A stretch of DNA of 64,000 nt, taken from positions 99,720,992 to 99,784,991 of the forward strand of contig CM042145.1 of assembly GCA_023376005.1 (NCBI GenBank), given 5' to 3'. Shown piece by piece: positions 34,298 through 44,607 of this stretch (positions are counted from its first letter, which is position 1; each line of letters starts with the position of its first letter). The translations under genes and the position numbers were made by a program. The notes under the pieces are model-generated. The model saw nothing but the letters and a program-made list of their open reading frames with translations. It did not search any database and had not been told where the DNA came from. This stretch comes from Doryteuthis pealeii. Its lineage: Eukaryota > Mollusca > Cephalopoda > Myopsida > Loliginidae.

Positions 34298-36051
34298 GTA
34301 AGTTTCAATAATATTTCACTTCTGCCTTTGTATTTTTTGGTTCTTAATCACTGTTTACCCCCCTCCTCTCCAAAGTTATTTATCTTAAAAGTATGAATGT
34401 TATGAATTTGTTATTAATTAAATCAGCTCAAATTCATGACATTCATTATTTCAGTTGTATTAGTCAAATAGACATAGTCTTAGTGAGAATGTATTTTTAT
34501 TTATTTATCTTTCTTTTTTCTTTTTTTTTTTTTCTTTTTAATCCAAGCTTTGTTCAAACATTTCAATACTGGAAACACCTTGTTTATTTCAGGTGGATGA
34601 ATAAAGTGACTCAAAAGTAATTTAGAATTCTACTATTTGCCCATCTAAGCATCCAAATTGTGAAATTCTTCCATGAATTTATTGTATACACATATTAAAT
34701 TAATGTTTCATTTCTGAGCTCATGAATATTGACTGGAAAATTGTAAATACAAATTTATGTGGGTGGTTTCATTTATATCAAGGTTAACATCAAGACTATC
34801 ACCGCTGAGAATGATTATAAGTTATCAAGAAAACAATCCCTTATTTATAAAATAAAATAAATGAATAAAATAAAACAAGTTACTAAAAAAATGTATTAAT
34901 TAGATTCAACTTTCATTTATTAATAAGAATTTATTCACAAACAAAAAAAATCCTAATAGCCATCATTGGCCCAAAATATTCAAATATGTCTTAATCATCA
35001 AGAAATAACTTATGGTGGTTAACTTTTGACTCCCCAAGGAAATGTACACAGACTTACATAACTTATTTTTGTACATATTGTGACAATTAATTTTCCTGCT
35101 AACTCCAGTATTGAAAGGTTTAAATTGCCTGACCAAATCTTTTATATAATACGCATGGTTTCAGTTGATAAATTTGAAACTATTTTTTGTTTTATTTACT
35201 TACTTTTTTTTTTTCTTTTTTTTTTTACTACATAAAATAAAAATAATAATTTCTGCACTGAGCTGTTTAAATTCTTGAATTTTAAAAGAATTTTTTTACA
35301 TAATAGTTTACATGTTAAATTTCCTAAATTAAGACCAATATATATTTTTAGAAGTATCCATATTCTAAATTAAAAGTACTTTCTCCAAGAATTGGAGCAA
35401 AAACCTTCAAATATTTTATCCTCGATATTAACTGATATTTGTTTTAGAATATGCCTATAGGATTTAACATACATGAACAATAAACTGTATACATTCCATT
35501 GTAATTGTTTGAGTTCGAATTTTAATTTTCTTGAAGAGTGTAGACAATATTCTTATATACAAGAATTTTCATAACAGATGTGTTATATACATAGGTAGAT
35601 ATAAAGTCATGGGATTTTTATCCAATTAATATACTTTGTTTCTAACTGCTTTAAACTTTCTCTATATCTATGTTAACAATACTTTTTAAAAAAGTACTTT
35701 TAATCTAGAATATAAAGAAATAATTATATGATAGCTTAAATTTTTAAAAATTTTTTTTTTTTTTTTTTTTTAATTAAATTTTTATGTATATACCCTTAAA
35801 ATTACATCCAAAGTTGACAAAAGATACTGCTTTAGTTTTAGGAAATTGTTTTTTTACAAAAAATATAGAAGACAGAATTTTATCAATTCAGCACTTATAA
35901 AATTTAAACAGTGCATATGAAGATCATATGAGCTTATAATGTATCGTATTGATTCAAGTGAGTAATCTAAACGTAGGACTGTCCTGTTGGCAGAGCTTAG
36001 AATATACTGACTGTATTCCCTTGCAGAGGGGTAAGACCCCACTAAAAAGGG

Positions 36052-36330
36052 GTGTTCTGGGAATGACACTAAACTGCATCTGATGTTGAGGATCCAGTTC
36101 TGGGGAATATGGAGTACCCCTTCATTGCCATTACTCCCAGGTTCACTCTAACCCAAAGTAGTTGTATTTGTTAGGGTCCCATCTATGGGTTAAATAGATT
36201 TTTAAAACTATTCATATTTAATAAGACCATGTGCAAAAAAAAAGCAAAACAATTGTAAATATGAATATGATTCTCTTTAACCTCTAGGCATAAAATAACC
36301 ATGGCAGGTTGACATAAAACATCAAATTCG
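36052..36330 (+). repeat. SINE family S5 copy
   Basis: GTTCTGGGAATGACACTAAAC, GGAATATGGAGTACCCC, GTTAGGGTCCCATCTATGGGTTAAATAG and 3' end GGCATAAAATAACCATGGCAGGTTGACA. Sequence from about 35960 may be its diverged 5' part. Confidence 0.8.
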
Positions 36331-36363
36331 GTGGAAGAGATGAAATATTCAAATAATATTCTA

Positions 36364-36382
36364 AATATATATATATATGTGT

Positions 36383-36441
<59 letters not shown>
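36364..36441. repeat. (TA)n tract
   Basis: Two TA runs separated by GTGTATCA; the second is over 50 bases. Confidence 0.9.
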
Positions 36442-36443
<2 letters not shown>

Positions 36444-36530
36444 TTGTGTCATTGTTTGATAAACAGCCAAGTTTAAAGTACAAAAATAAGATTATCATCA
36501 GAGAACTTTAATTTTATTTCCTCTCTTTAA

Positions 36531-36724
36531 CCCTTTCATTGTTCAAGGTAGATTAGAGGTGTCTATTCATGTTTTCACAAGATTTTATCCTCTATTTTAA
36601 ATGCAATTTCGGAACCACATATGGCCCTCAAACATGTCAAGGAAACACTGAGAGCCACATATGGCCCTCAAACATGTCAAGGAAACACTGAGAGCCACAT
36701 GTAACTTTCAAAACAGTGAAAGGG
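36531..36724. mobile_element. piggyBac-like MITE with 40-bp tandem repeat
   Basis: Left TTAA|CCCTTTCATTGTT, right AACAGTGAAAGGG|TTGA. The ends are inverted repeats at a TTAA-type target (right copy one base changed). Inside, a 40-bp unit (CCACATATGGCCCTCAAACA...) is repeated twice in tandem with a partial third, 36613-36702. 194 bp, no transposase. Confidence 0.7.
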
Positions 36725-36739
36725 TTGATATTGATAGTA

Positions 36740-36945
36740 TAGTTTACTATATTCATTAGTAAAGAGTGATCAATATAAATTGATAGAGCTCGTAAATCTA
36801 AGTTAGGGTAGCATGGACATGGAGTCAATGGTGCTTGTTAACTGACAGTTTCTCACCTATGCAATTTTCAGACCAACTCTGTTTGAAAATCACAGTAAAC
36901 AAGCGCCATTGACTTCATGTCCACACTACCCTAACTTATATATAT
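36740..36945. repeat. Fold-back family G
   Basis: Arms TAAGTTAGGGTAGCATGGACATGG (about 36797) and CATGTCCACACTACCCTAACTTA (to about 36940) pair over about 45 bp. The centre contains CTCACCTATGCAATTTTCAGACC. Confidence 0.75.
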
Positions 36946-36960
36946 TTTCTAATTGTGGTT

Positions 36961-37242
36961 GTAGGTGCATGATGTAATGGTTAGAGTTGTAGAAAATGAA
37001 CTCATTGACCCGAGTTCAAATTCTGGACAAGGCTGTTTACATTTCACATAGTACTAATACCTTTGGGAAAGGTGTGCATCCAACTACTCTCCCTCCAGCT
37101 ATAGTTAAATAGTAGAGTAGACTGAGCTCTTTAACATTAGCTAGGTGACCCGTCTAGGAGAAGGAAAAATCTGAATTCAAACCTGTTAAACTCTGCTTAA
37201 GAAATTGACCTTGTGTCACATCCTGATCATGCAGAGGGGTTA

Positions 37243-37291
<49 letters not shown>
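36961..37291 (+). repeat. SINE family S4 with TA tail
   Basis: GTAGGTGCATGATGTAATGG head, ACTAATACCTTTGGGAAAGG, GTTAAATAGTAGAGTAGACTGAGC and GTGTCACATCCTGATCATGCAGAGGGGTTAG, with a (TA)n run of about 45 bases as its 3' end. Confidence 0.88.
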
Positions 37292-37292
<1 letters not shown>

Positions 37293-37659
37293 TCTATCAG
37301 TAACACCTTCACTGTTGGTATATAGATCTGAAATGCTCTTTCTCAAACAATAACTTCAGTTTTACCTAATTTTATTAATGTGTGCCTATAATAATACTCA
37401 TGAGTTATTCCCTTTTTTTATTTTTTATTTTCCTCACCTAAATAGGATTGAAAGCTTACCTTGCTTCTTTTTTCCCCCTGCAATTTATGTTCCTTAGTTT
37501 TTAACTTTTCTGTTGTTAACAAAGAATACTGACTTGTTTTTATTCTTCAAAACCGTCTCTTTCTCTCTCTGTCTTTCTCTCTTTTTGGGTTTTTGTTTTC
37601 TGCTCTTCAGAAGAAAGGTTTGTTTTGACGTTTGTGTTGCTGTTTTTCTTTCTTTCCAG

Positions 37660-37833
37660 CACATAGTCAACGTAACCAAAGAAACATTCTAAGTGTATCT
37701 GACATTAGTAACACAGGGATTTCCAGCTCTGTTGGCTTCAATAGGACACCATCATTGCGGAATCGATTTCAAAATGATGACACCGAAAAAAAGAAAGAAG
37801 ACGACACCAAGGACCTGAGTAAAGATTCTAAAG
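37660..37833 (+). CDS. PPP1R12A: MYPT exon: Ser-rich to Lys/Asp-rich linker
   Basis: Acceptor TCTTTCCAG|CA, donor AAAG|GTGCCA. Two bases complete a Pro codon, then 57 codons: HSQRNQRNILSVSDISNTGI, SSSVGFNRTPSLRNRFQND and a charged end TEKKKEDDTKDLSKDSK, plus one base. The pattern of a Ser/Arg stretch before an acidic-basic tract matches the region between the two ROCK sites of MYPT1. The donor is weak; phase with the next exon (G+AA = Glu) supports it. Confidence 0.87.
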
Positions 37834-38249
37834 GTGCCACACTGCATTTCATCCTGCAAGATATATTTTCTTATTGTTTATAATAGTTTAAAATTATAAT
37901 GCACCTAGAATGTAATACATTAGGTAGAAATACTTGATTAGTTTTATATTACTGACATTTAGGGCTTAGGGTTATAAAAATTATTTAGGCATGCTATATT
38001 GTTATATTGATAAATTGTTTTACCAAAAAAAAATAAGACTGTATAACTGATTTTAGTATTAATGAAAAAATAACATATTTGGAATGTTGCTTGCTAATGG
38101 AACTAATTCTTTCGTTCTTCCTTTTTTTTTTTTTTTTTTTTTCTTTTTCCCCCTCCCTAGACTCCCCATGTTTAGTATATTCAGATAACATTACATTTTC
38201 TTTATATTTGGACCCTATTTTATGATGTACATTTCTAGCTAAAGTATGT

Positions 38250-38497
38250 AAAGTTGGCAGAGTGGCCTATTGTCAGTATCATCTGCACAGCGAGGAAGTT
38301 TATCCCCTTTCTGCTAGCACTACATCAGGGAGGTTGTTTTTGCTGAGGTGGAGCACCACACTTACCATCAGTTACCAACTTTACCGCATAGATCAGATTT
38401 CTCAAGCTGTGCTACTCATGCACTGAGTTGGTGGAGACCAGTATCGAATCAGGGACCTTGCAATTCCTACGCGGGTGCTCTACTGACTGAGCTCTAT
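38250..38497 (-). repeat. SINE family S1 copy
   Basis: In reverse: GAGCTCAGTCAGTAGAGCAC head, CCTGATTCGATACTGGTCTC (box B), GCATGAGTAGCACAGC, GTGTGGTGCTCCACCTCAG and AAGTGATG-type 3' end. It forms an inverted pair with 38565-38811. Confidence 0.85.
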
Positions 38498-38564
38498 ACA
38501 ATGTGTAAATACATTTTTAGTGATGATTTTGGTTGTCTTATGCTACAGGAAGTAATTTCCCACT

Positions 38565-38811
38565 CCGGCTTAGCTCAGTCGGTAGTGCATCAGCCAATGA
38601 ACCACAAGGTTCCAGGTTCGATATCGGCCCTTGCCAACTCAGAGTATGAGTAGTACAGGGATTTGTGCAGTTAAGTAAGGAGCTAATGGTAGGTGTGGTG
38701 CTCTACCTCAGATGCACAAAAACAATCTCCTTAGTCTAGGGGGATAGACTTCCTCACTGTCTGGTTGATACCGACTTTAGGCCAACCCAACGACTTTACT
38801 TTTACTTACTT
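38565..38811 (+). repeat. SINE family S1 copy
   Basis: CCGGCTTAGCTCAGTCGGTAG, GGTTCCAGGTTCGATATCGG (box B), AGTATGAGTAGTACAGGG, GGTAGGTGTGGTGCTCTACC, GATAGACTTCCTCACTGTCTGG and CGACTTTACTTTTACTTACT. Confidence 0.87.
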
Positions 38812-39284
38812 TGAAAGATGTCAGACTTATTGACAGAAAAGAGTTCACTAGGTACCAGGTCTGCCTTGAAAGTATCCAACCCTTTAGAATATTTCAAGAA
38901 TGAATTACCTGACCTTGAAGTAACTTGCCAACCAATCAGGGGAAACCTTAATCCTCAATGACTGAATGTGTAGATAAGCAAATATGCATCAATTTTATAC
39001 ACAGACTATTCTGATGATTAAGAATGCTTTCAGAGGATGATTCAATGAATAAAGCTCAGATAAATATCATTACCAATGTTTCAAACTTGAGCAGGAATCC
39101 ATTGAAATCAATCCATGTTATGAAAAGCTTTTATCAATTGTTGAGATTCTATGTATGGAGAGATAATTTGGGGTTTACCTTAGGACAAATAATGTTCTCT
39201 TAATATAGCTAACACTTTTCAGACGTTGTCCTTGGCGTCTCCCACTACCAACGATAAAATCCTACGTCTAAACAGTGTATCAAT

Positions 39285-39482
39285 TCAGCAAACAGAGTAG
39301 AATTTTTTTTCTACAAAATCCATGTGCTCCCTTTGTTCTATTGGTGACAGTATAATTTTATGTAGTTGCTGTATCCGTAGATATCCGAGAAATTTTACTT
39401 CCCACAATTTGTATTTTGTTTCATTCCCATCAAAATCCAATTTTATCCTGAGCCCATAACCTGTTGAGATTCTCATAGCCAT
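39285..39482 (-). pseudogene. Gag-like retroelement fragment
   Basis: The reverse frame is open for 65 codons and includes ISTGYGLRIKLDFDGNETKY and KLWEVKFLGYLRIQQLHKI. A decayed parallel copy lies at 25066-25240. Recurrence at two places, with broken ends, suggests a retroelement-derived protein piece rather than a host gene. Family assignment is tentative. Confidence 0.45.
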
Positions 39483-39714
39483 TGTTGAATCCCGATTAAT
39501 CTAAGTCTGTAGTAAGCCTCCAATCAAAAGAGATCAGCAATCTTTCCTTGTTTGTTGATATTCTAGTGACCCTAACCAGACAGTGAATGATCTGAAAATG
39601 CTTTTTGTCCTGCCTGTTTATTGGAAATTGTTGCCGCTTCTGCTCCTACTACAGCTGGTGAGGTCTATATATAGAAGCAACAATTCTGTGTTTTTCTTAT
39701 ACCCAAATATAATT

Positions 39715-39843
39715 GGGCACCTCACGTGGTGTAATGGTTAGCAAGCTCACTTTGCAGACCATTGTTAGTGAGTTCAATTCTCATTGGGTGCCCCATACTT
39801 ATGGCCTTGTGCCACATCTAAGCTAAGCTTAGTAAATAACTAT
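39715..39843 (+). repeat. SINE family S3 copy
   Basis: GGGCACCTCACGTGGTGTAATGG...GTGAGTTCAATTCTCATTGGGTGCCCC: an almost complete tRNA-like fold with a 7-bp acceptor stem. It is followed by CCTTGTGCCACATCTAAGC and GCTTAGTAAATAACTATA. Confidence 0.85.
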
Positions 39844-39989
39844 ACCCATATATATAATCCAATGCTAATGCTTCAAATGTTGGTGGGAATCCATTGAAAT
39901 CAATCCATATTATGAAAAGCTTTTAATGAGAACACCTGAAACTATTGAACACATTGGACTTGCAGTTTGTTTGTTTTTTTAAATGGCAG

Positions 39990-40300
39990 TCATCAGTGTA
40001 AGAGTTGAGACTTCAACTGACCTGAAAGTTTCCAACTATTTTAAATACTTCCAATTCTTCCCATCCTATGTAGGGTTTTTGGTAAAACGCAGTCTCACCA
40101 AGGCCTGTTATCCTCCCTCCCCACACTACTTTCCAGATTTGGCTCCTTGTCATTTCTGGGTTTTCCCAAAAGTTTAAACAACCACCATTGAAAGATATTT
40201 CAGACCATGGATGAGGTCAAAATTAAGGAGAACACAAGTCAACTGAAAGACAAGGGATGTTGGGATAAGTTTATATGGTCCCAAGAAGTGTAGGGGACTA
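39990..40300 (+). pseudogene. Decayed mariner-type transposase C-terminus
   Basis: The frame reads ...PHYFPDLAPCHFWVFPKV, matching the Tc1/mariner signature HPxYSPDLAPxDFxLFPKL around the third catalytic residue (here the Asp of APCD is His). After a stop, ERYFRPWMRSKL / MDEVKIKEN-like residues continue the family pattern. Only the C-terminal end remains. Confidence 0.65.
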
Positions 40301-40599
40301 AAATACCATTTCCCCAATTAGGCTATTTTTCTTTTTATATTAAATGGATAGGGCATTTTCAAACAGATTTTGTATTTAGTCATTTTAGAAATTGAGTGTT
40401 GAGAAATTTAAATTTCAAAGACACTATAATATCTCAAATTTAGTACAAAGATCGCTAAATTTGATAAATAGGATAATTTTTTTTTTTTCTAAATCAGACC
40501 AATATTTAATAATAAAAATTAGCTAATCTTGGTGAAATAATTTTTTTTAAAGTATTAATCATATCAAATTGAAGAATTATGAAAATTTAAATGTGTTTA

Positions 40600-41140
40600 A
40601 ATTGCAGATTAGAATTGCATTTTCATGATATATTTTAAGCTTAAATTTTAATGAGTAAGATTTTGTATACTAATATGATAAATGAAATTTATTAATATAG
40701 TTATTAATATTTTGTAAAAAAAAAAAAAAAAAAAGATTAATAATAATGTTTACACTAATCTTGCAAATGAAATGTTTAAGAACATTCTTTCTTCTGATTT
40801 TCATAAGTTGTTGAAATATGTGCAATATCTTTTTATGCAGTAATTTAATAAATGAGATAGAAATGCTGATATTTCAATGCGTAAACGCACACACCTACAA
40901 TACTTTTAAATCAGGCACACCATTTAAGCTTCCAAGAATGAGAATCTTTACAAATGTTTCTGGGAAGTCAGGGAATATATCCATATTGAAACTTTAGAAT
41001 TTTATTTGGTAACTACATAACATTTTTAAAAAATTAATAAATTGATCAACAGAAAGGTACATTTTAAATTGTAGCTATTCTAATTTAATCTATAATTTAA
41101 AACACTCTAAATACAGCAATTCTCTGGTTTTATCCGTATT
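40600..41140 (+). repeat. Diverged copy of intronic segment 13190-13650
   Basis: Co-linear blocks with 13190-13650 (see that entry). A full S1 SINE begins right after it at 41144. Confidence 0.65.
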
Positions 41141-41143
41141 ATA

Positions 41144-41396
41144 GGGCTGGTTTAGCTCAGTCAGTAGAGCGTCCACTTAGGAATCATAAGGTTCCTGGTT
41201 CGATACCAGCCCACACCAACACAGCGTATGAGTAGCATAGGGATCTATGCAGTAAAGTAAGAAGCTGATGGTAGGTGTGGCGTTTCACCTCAGACGCTAA
41301 AATAATCTCCTTGGTCTAGCACTAGTGAAAAGGGGATAGACTCACTTGCTGTATGGCTGATACCAACTTTAGGCCATCTCACTGACTTTACTTTAC
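41144..41396 (+). repeat. SINE family S1, best preserved copy
   Basis: GGGCTGGTTTAGCTCAGTCAGTAGAGCG...CCTGGTTCGATACCAGCCC has a perfect 7-bp acceptor-like stem (GGGCTGG/CCAGCCC). Then GAGTAGCATAGGGATCTATGC, GATGGTAGGTGTGGCG, AATCTCCTTGGTCTAGCACTAG, AAAAGGGGATAGACTC and TTTAGGCCATCTCACTGAC. Confidence 0.9.
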
Positions 41397-41448
41397 ACTT
41401 TTGCATCAATATGACATCATGACAAACTAGGACCAACTATAAAGGGAG

Positions 41449-41668
41449 GGGAGTCCCTGTGGTGTAGTAGCTAACGTGCTGGACTGCGATATTGTAATAA
41501 ACAAGTTCAAACTCTAGTCATGCTATTATGTTCACATTTGGACTAATACCCTTGGGAAAGGTATAAACACCCTACACCCCCTAGCTATGGGTTAAATAGT
41601 ATCACTACTGTTCCACAAGTGTGGCTTTGGCATTAAATAACCTGCAAATTTTGATATGCCATTAAACA
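41449..41668 (+). repeat. SINE family S2, near full length
   Basis: GGGGAGTCCCTGTGGTGTAGTAGC, GGACTAATACCCTTGGGAAAGG, CCCCTAGCTATGGGTTAAATAG and tail GGCATTAAATAACCTGCAAATTTTGATATGCCATTAAAC. Confidence 0.88.
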
Positions 41669-42182
41669 AAAAAAAAACTAATCAAGCCCATAAGTCGTAG
41701 ATTTGAAACAGATCTCAATTTCAATTTAAAACAGGCTTATATTACTTAATAGCAAAATAAATTTAAAGAATAATGAAAACTTATAAAGAGATTACAATGG
41801 ATTCTATATCAAACAAACAACTTGGATTCTATATATTTTCTGGCAAGATGAATATTAAAACAAAAGAAAATATTCCACTTTAATTTTACATTTGGTTTAA
41901 ACAGAATAACACAAACTTATCGCCAACATTCACTAATTTTAATATATCATTTAATTATAATTTATTACACTTCGCACACAACAATAATAATTACAATTTC
42001 TTTAATTAATAGTTTAAATAATTGTTAAGCACAATTTCAAATGTTTTATGTTTCCCCACTTCTTAAAGTTTCATAAGGATTAGCATTCCTAATTACATTG
42101 CCTTGACAACCTCACAGACAATTGTAACATTCTCTAATATTTTTTTCCTAAAATTTTCAGAATCATTAGCTAATGAGTGAAA

Positions 42183-42372
42183 TGATAATAATAATAATAA
42201 TAATCAGAGGAAAAATTGAGACCATCCAGACAACAGCATTGTTAAAATTGGATAGAATATTCAGAAGAATCTTGGAGACCTGAGGAGACTTGTTGTCACT
42301 CACTCCAGTGAAAGACCATCAGCTAATGCTGGTGTGGAAAACTCACAAGGAGTGAAGAAATAATAATAAATA
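42183..42372 (+). pseudogene. Non-LTR element C-terminal end with (TAA)n tail
   Basis: RKIETIQTTALLKLDRIFRRILET*GDLLSL-like reading, parallel to the antisense copies at 51441-52270 and 56390-56560. It ends in AATAATAATAAAT; a TAA run at 42183-42204 precedes it. Confidence 0.65.
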
Positions 42373-42429
42373 TATAAACACACCACTAAATGGTTTTCAC
42401 ATTCCATTCATATACCTATATAAAAAACG

Positions 42430-42464
<35 letters not shown>
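42430..42464. repeat. Poly-T tract
   Basis: About 33 consecutive T. Confidence 0.9.
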
Positions 42465-42471
<7 letters not shown>

Positions 42472-42997
42472 GTAATTGAGTTATCTGCTGTTAAATGCTA
42501 TAACTGCAGCAATTACTTGAATTTAAAAAGAAATAATACTATTATAATAAGCTTTATTTGATTATTTAACAAATTGCTTCAAATTCATAAATTTTTGTAT
42601 GGAAATGGATTTTAAAATCATATCTTACATTTTTTTTTCATTTATCCAATAAACAAAGGATATGAAAAACTCAGGACCATATTAAAAAGTTTTTTTTTTT
42701 CTTTTTCCAATAGAATATCAACAACATGGTAATATTTTACATTGTTACACTCTTCTTCATTATATTTGTTCCTTTTTCACAAATGAATTGAGAATTGAAA
42801 TTTTTCTATTCTGCTTTTTTTTTTTTTAATTTTCATTTTTGGTCATTTTCATTCATAAGTGAATTGTAACATTTTATTTCAAAATTTTATTTGTAAAAAA
42901 AAGAAAAATTGTTTTTTTGTTTTTTGTTTTTTTGTTAAGTTTTTATCAGATTTTGAGTTTGTTAAAAAAACGAATTCTTCATCCTTTTTTAATTTAG

Positions 42998-43095
42998 AAA
43001 AAGAAAAAGATTCAGACAAAAGAGAATCGTCCGCCTTGAAAGCTCGTAGAGCAAGACGAGAAAGAAGATCAACAGGAGTCATTGATTATCACAAG
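42998..43095 (+). CDS. PPP1R12A: MYPT exon: second ROCK site (T853 equivalent)
   Basis: Acceptor AATTTAG|AA, donor AAG|GTCAGT. Two bases complete Glu, then 32 codons: KEKDSDKRESSALKARRARR followed by ERRSTGVIDYHK. Vertebrate MYPT1 has RRRPREKRRSTGVSFW at its second ROCK site; the Thr codon here is 43072-43074. The context after the site (IDYHK, then acidic SEED in the next exon) fits the family. Two family E fold-backs begin about 100 bp downstream. Confidence 0.95.
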
Positions 43096-43197
43096 GTCAG
43101 TTTGGGATCTCTCCCTTACCCTTTTTTATGTATTTAACCAACATCTCCACAATCAGCAGGATGTGATAGTCAATTTTTAAGCAGTTTAACAGTTTAT

Positions 43198-43432
43198 TTA
43201 AATTTTTGAGATGAGGCTTGATAATTTATATTTGGATTTTTTTGGACTGTTGTCCTCATCTTTATTGTTATATACACATTTCAGCCAATGTGCCCTCTGA
43301 TCTGCCCCAGTGGATTGAATCAAGGGTTCTGTTCGAAGCTCCATGAAGGCTCCCAATAAGAAACACCTAAAGAAGGCTGGAGGTCACATTAGCTGAAACA
43401 TTGTGTATATAACAAAGATGAGGACAGCAAAA
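43198..43432. repeat. Fold-back family E, shortened
   Basis: Left GATGAGGCTTGATAATTT...TTTGGACTGTTGTCCTCATC, right CACCTAAAGAAGGCTGGAGG...GTGTATATAACAAAGATGAGGACA. Inner GGGTTCTGTTCGAAGC matches other copies. Confidence 0.8.
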
Positions 43433-43435
43433 AGA

Positions 43436-43638
43436 GTTTTGAATTCAGAGTTTTCCTTCTCCTATACCAGTTGCCATACCAAGGTTAAAGATTCCAGTCT
43501 GCTCTACTTTACCCATAGCTGGAGGGAGAATAGTTGGATTTATACCCTTCCCAAGGGTATTAGCACAATGTGAAATGTAAACAGCCTTGTCTATCTCTTC
43601 TCTCCAGTCTGTATCCATTAATGGACTTACGGCTGACA
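43436..43638 (-). repeat. SINE family S4 copy, antisense
   Basis: In reverse: CATAGCTGG type CCAGCTATGGGTAAAGTAGAGCAGACTGG, CTAATACCCTTGGGAAGGG and GGTATGGCAACTGGTATAGGAG. The head is lost. Confidence 0.8.
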
Positions 43639-43675
43639 CTTTTTCTTTTTTTTATAACTTGGTTTCAAATAGTCT

Positions 43676-43795
43676 TCTGATTTTTCAGACTGTTGTCCTC
43701 ATCTTTATTGTGGTATGTATAAACACATTTCCTACCACAATAAAGATGAGGACAACAGTCTAAAAAATCAACATTATACACATCAAGCCTCATCT
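43676..43795. repeat. Compact hairpin of family E
   Basis: CTGTTGTCCTCATCTTTATT-GTGGTA pairs exactly with TACCAC-AATAAAGATGAGGACAACAG with a loop of about 17 bases. It is followed by CATCAAGCCTCATCTATAAAATTC, the family end in reverse. Confidence 0.85.
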
Positions 43796-44395
43796 ATAAA
43801 ATTCAGAGTACTGGTCACCAAAGCAGGTTTAATTCTGACTACATGTAGCATGAACTTTTTTTGACAAATTTGTCTACATGTGTTTTCAACAGCTACCCAG
43901 TTTATTTACAGAAAATCAAATTTTGTTTCCATTTCCATATTTCAAGTTTGAATTTTAAACTTTCAACTTTAACCTGGAGAGTAATTTCATAAGTGTCAAA
44001 GCTAAAAAAACTCAAAATCAAGATCTATTATCTATCAATTTCTAACATGTGTAAAATTTCTATTTAACCATCAGTCAAGTAATATTTTTGCTAATTCTAT
44101 ATCCAGAAAGTCTATAACATGTATAAAGTTTATCACTACTATTATGAATTTTCATTTACTCATTTATTCATCATCTGAATGTAGCCAGTGTGCCAATGCT
44201 TAAACCAATCATAAGACTTAGATTTTTTTTTTATTATAGAAAAGGTCTTTTTACCAAAGAGAAACAAATCAACTTTTCCCTATTTCTAAGGCAGTTGCTT
44301 ACACATATGGTCTTCTGTAGTAAAAATTGGTTTCAGTTGCTTTGATATAAAATTACCTTGAATTTTTTTTTTAATATGACCCACCGAATGATGAA

Positions 44396-44430
<35 letters not shown>

Positions 44431-44607
44431 CCTCCTCAGTCATATGTTGAGAAGTAGTAAAATTTATATAGTGAATGGATCTCCATTTTTGACAAAAACA
44501 ATTTAAATTTGTTAAATATTTAATTTTATTATGTATATAATTTTAAACATATTATTATTATTATCCATGATCATGTATAGTATTTCTGGTTATTGTTTTA
44601 ACTTTAG

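Larger units (their letters stand above)
34298..37659 (+). other. Intron with S5, fold-back G, piggyBac MITE and S4
   Basis: 34300-36050 is AT-rich DNA with nothing recognised apart from poly-T runs (35754-35772). Then follow S5 (36052-36330), a TA tract (36364-36441), a piggyBac-like MITE (36531-36724), fold-back G (36740-36945), S4 (36961-37291) and a polypyrimidine acceptor region. Confidence 0.7.
37834..42997 (+). other. Intron with inverted S1 pair, mariner and gag-like fragments
   Basis: Carries an S1 inverted pair (38250-38811), decayed retroelement sequence (39285-39482), S3 (39715-39843), a mariner remnant (39990-40300), the duplicated intronic segment (40600-41140), S1 (41144-41396), S2 (41449-41668), a LINE 3' end (42183-42372) and a long poly-T (42430-42464). 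38820-39280 is partly repeated at 39870-40020 and otherwise unassigned. 41700-42150 and 42480-42990 show nothing. Confidence 0.7.
43096..44607 (+). other. Intron with two fold-backs and an antisense S4
   Basis: Fold-back E (43198-43432), antisense S4 (43436-43638), compact fold-back (43676-43795), poly-T (44401-44430). 43800-44390 has no recognised feature. Confidence 0.7.

Noticed and set aside
41144..41212. tRNA-like sequences (also 39715, 46333, reverse 55214) as real tRNA genes
   Set aside because: Each is attached to a repeated SINE body and anticodon arms are not well formed. I treat them as SINE heads.
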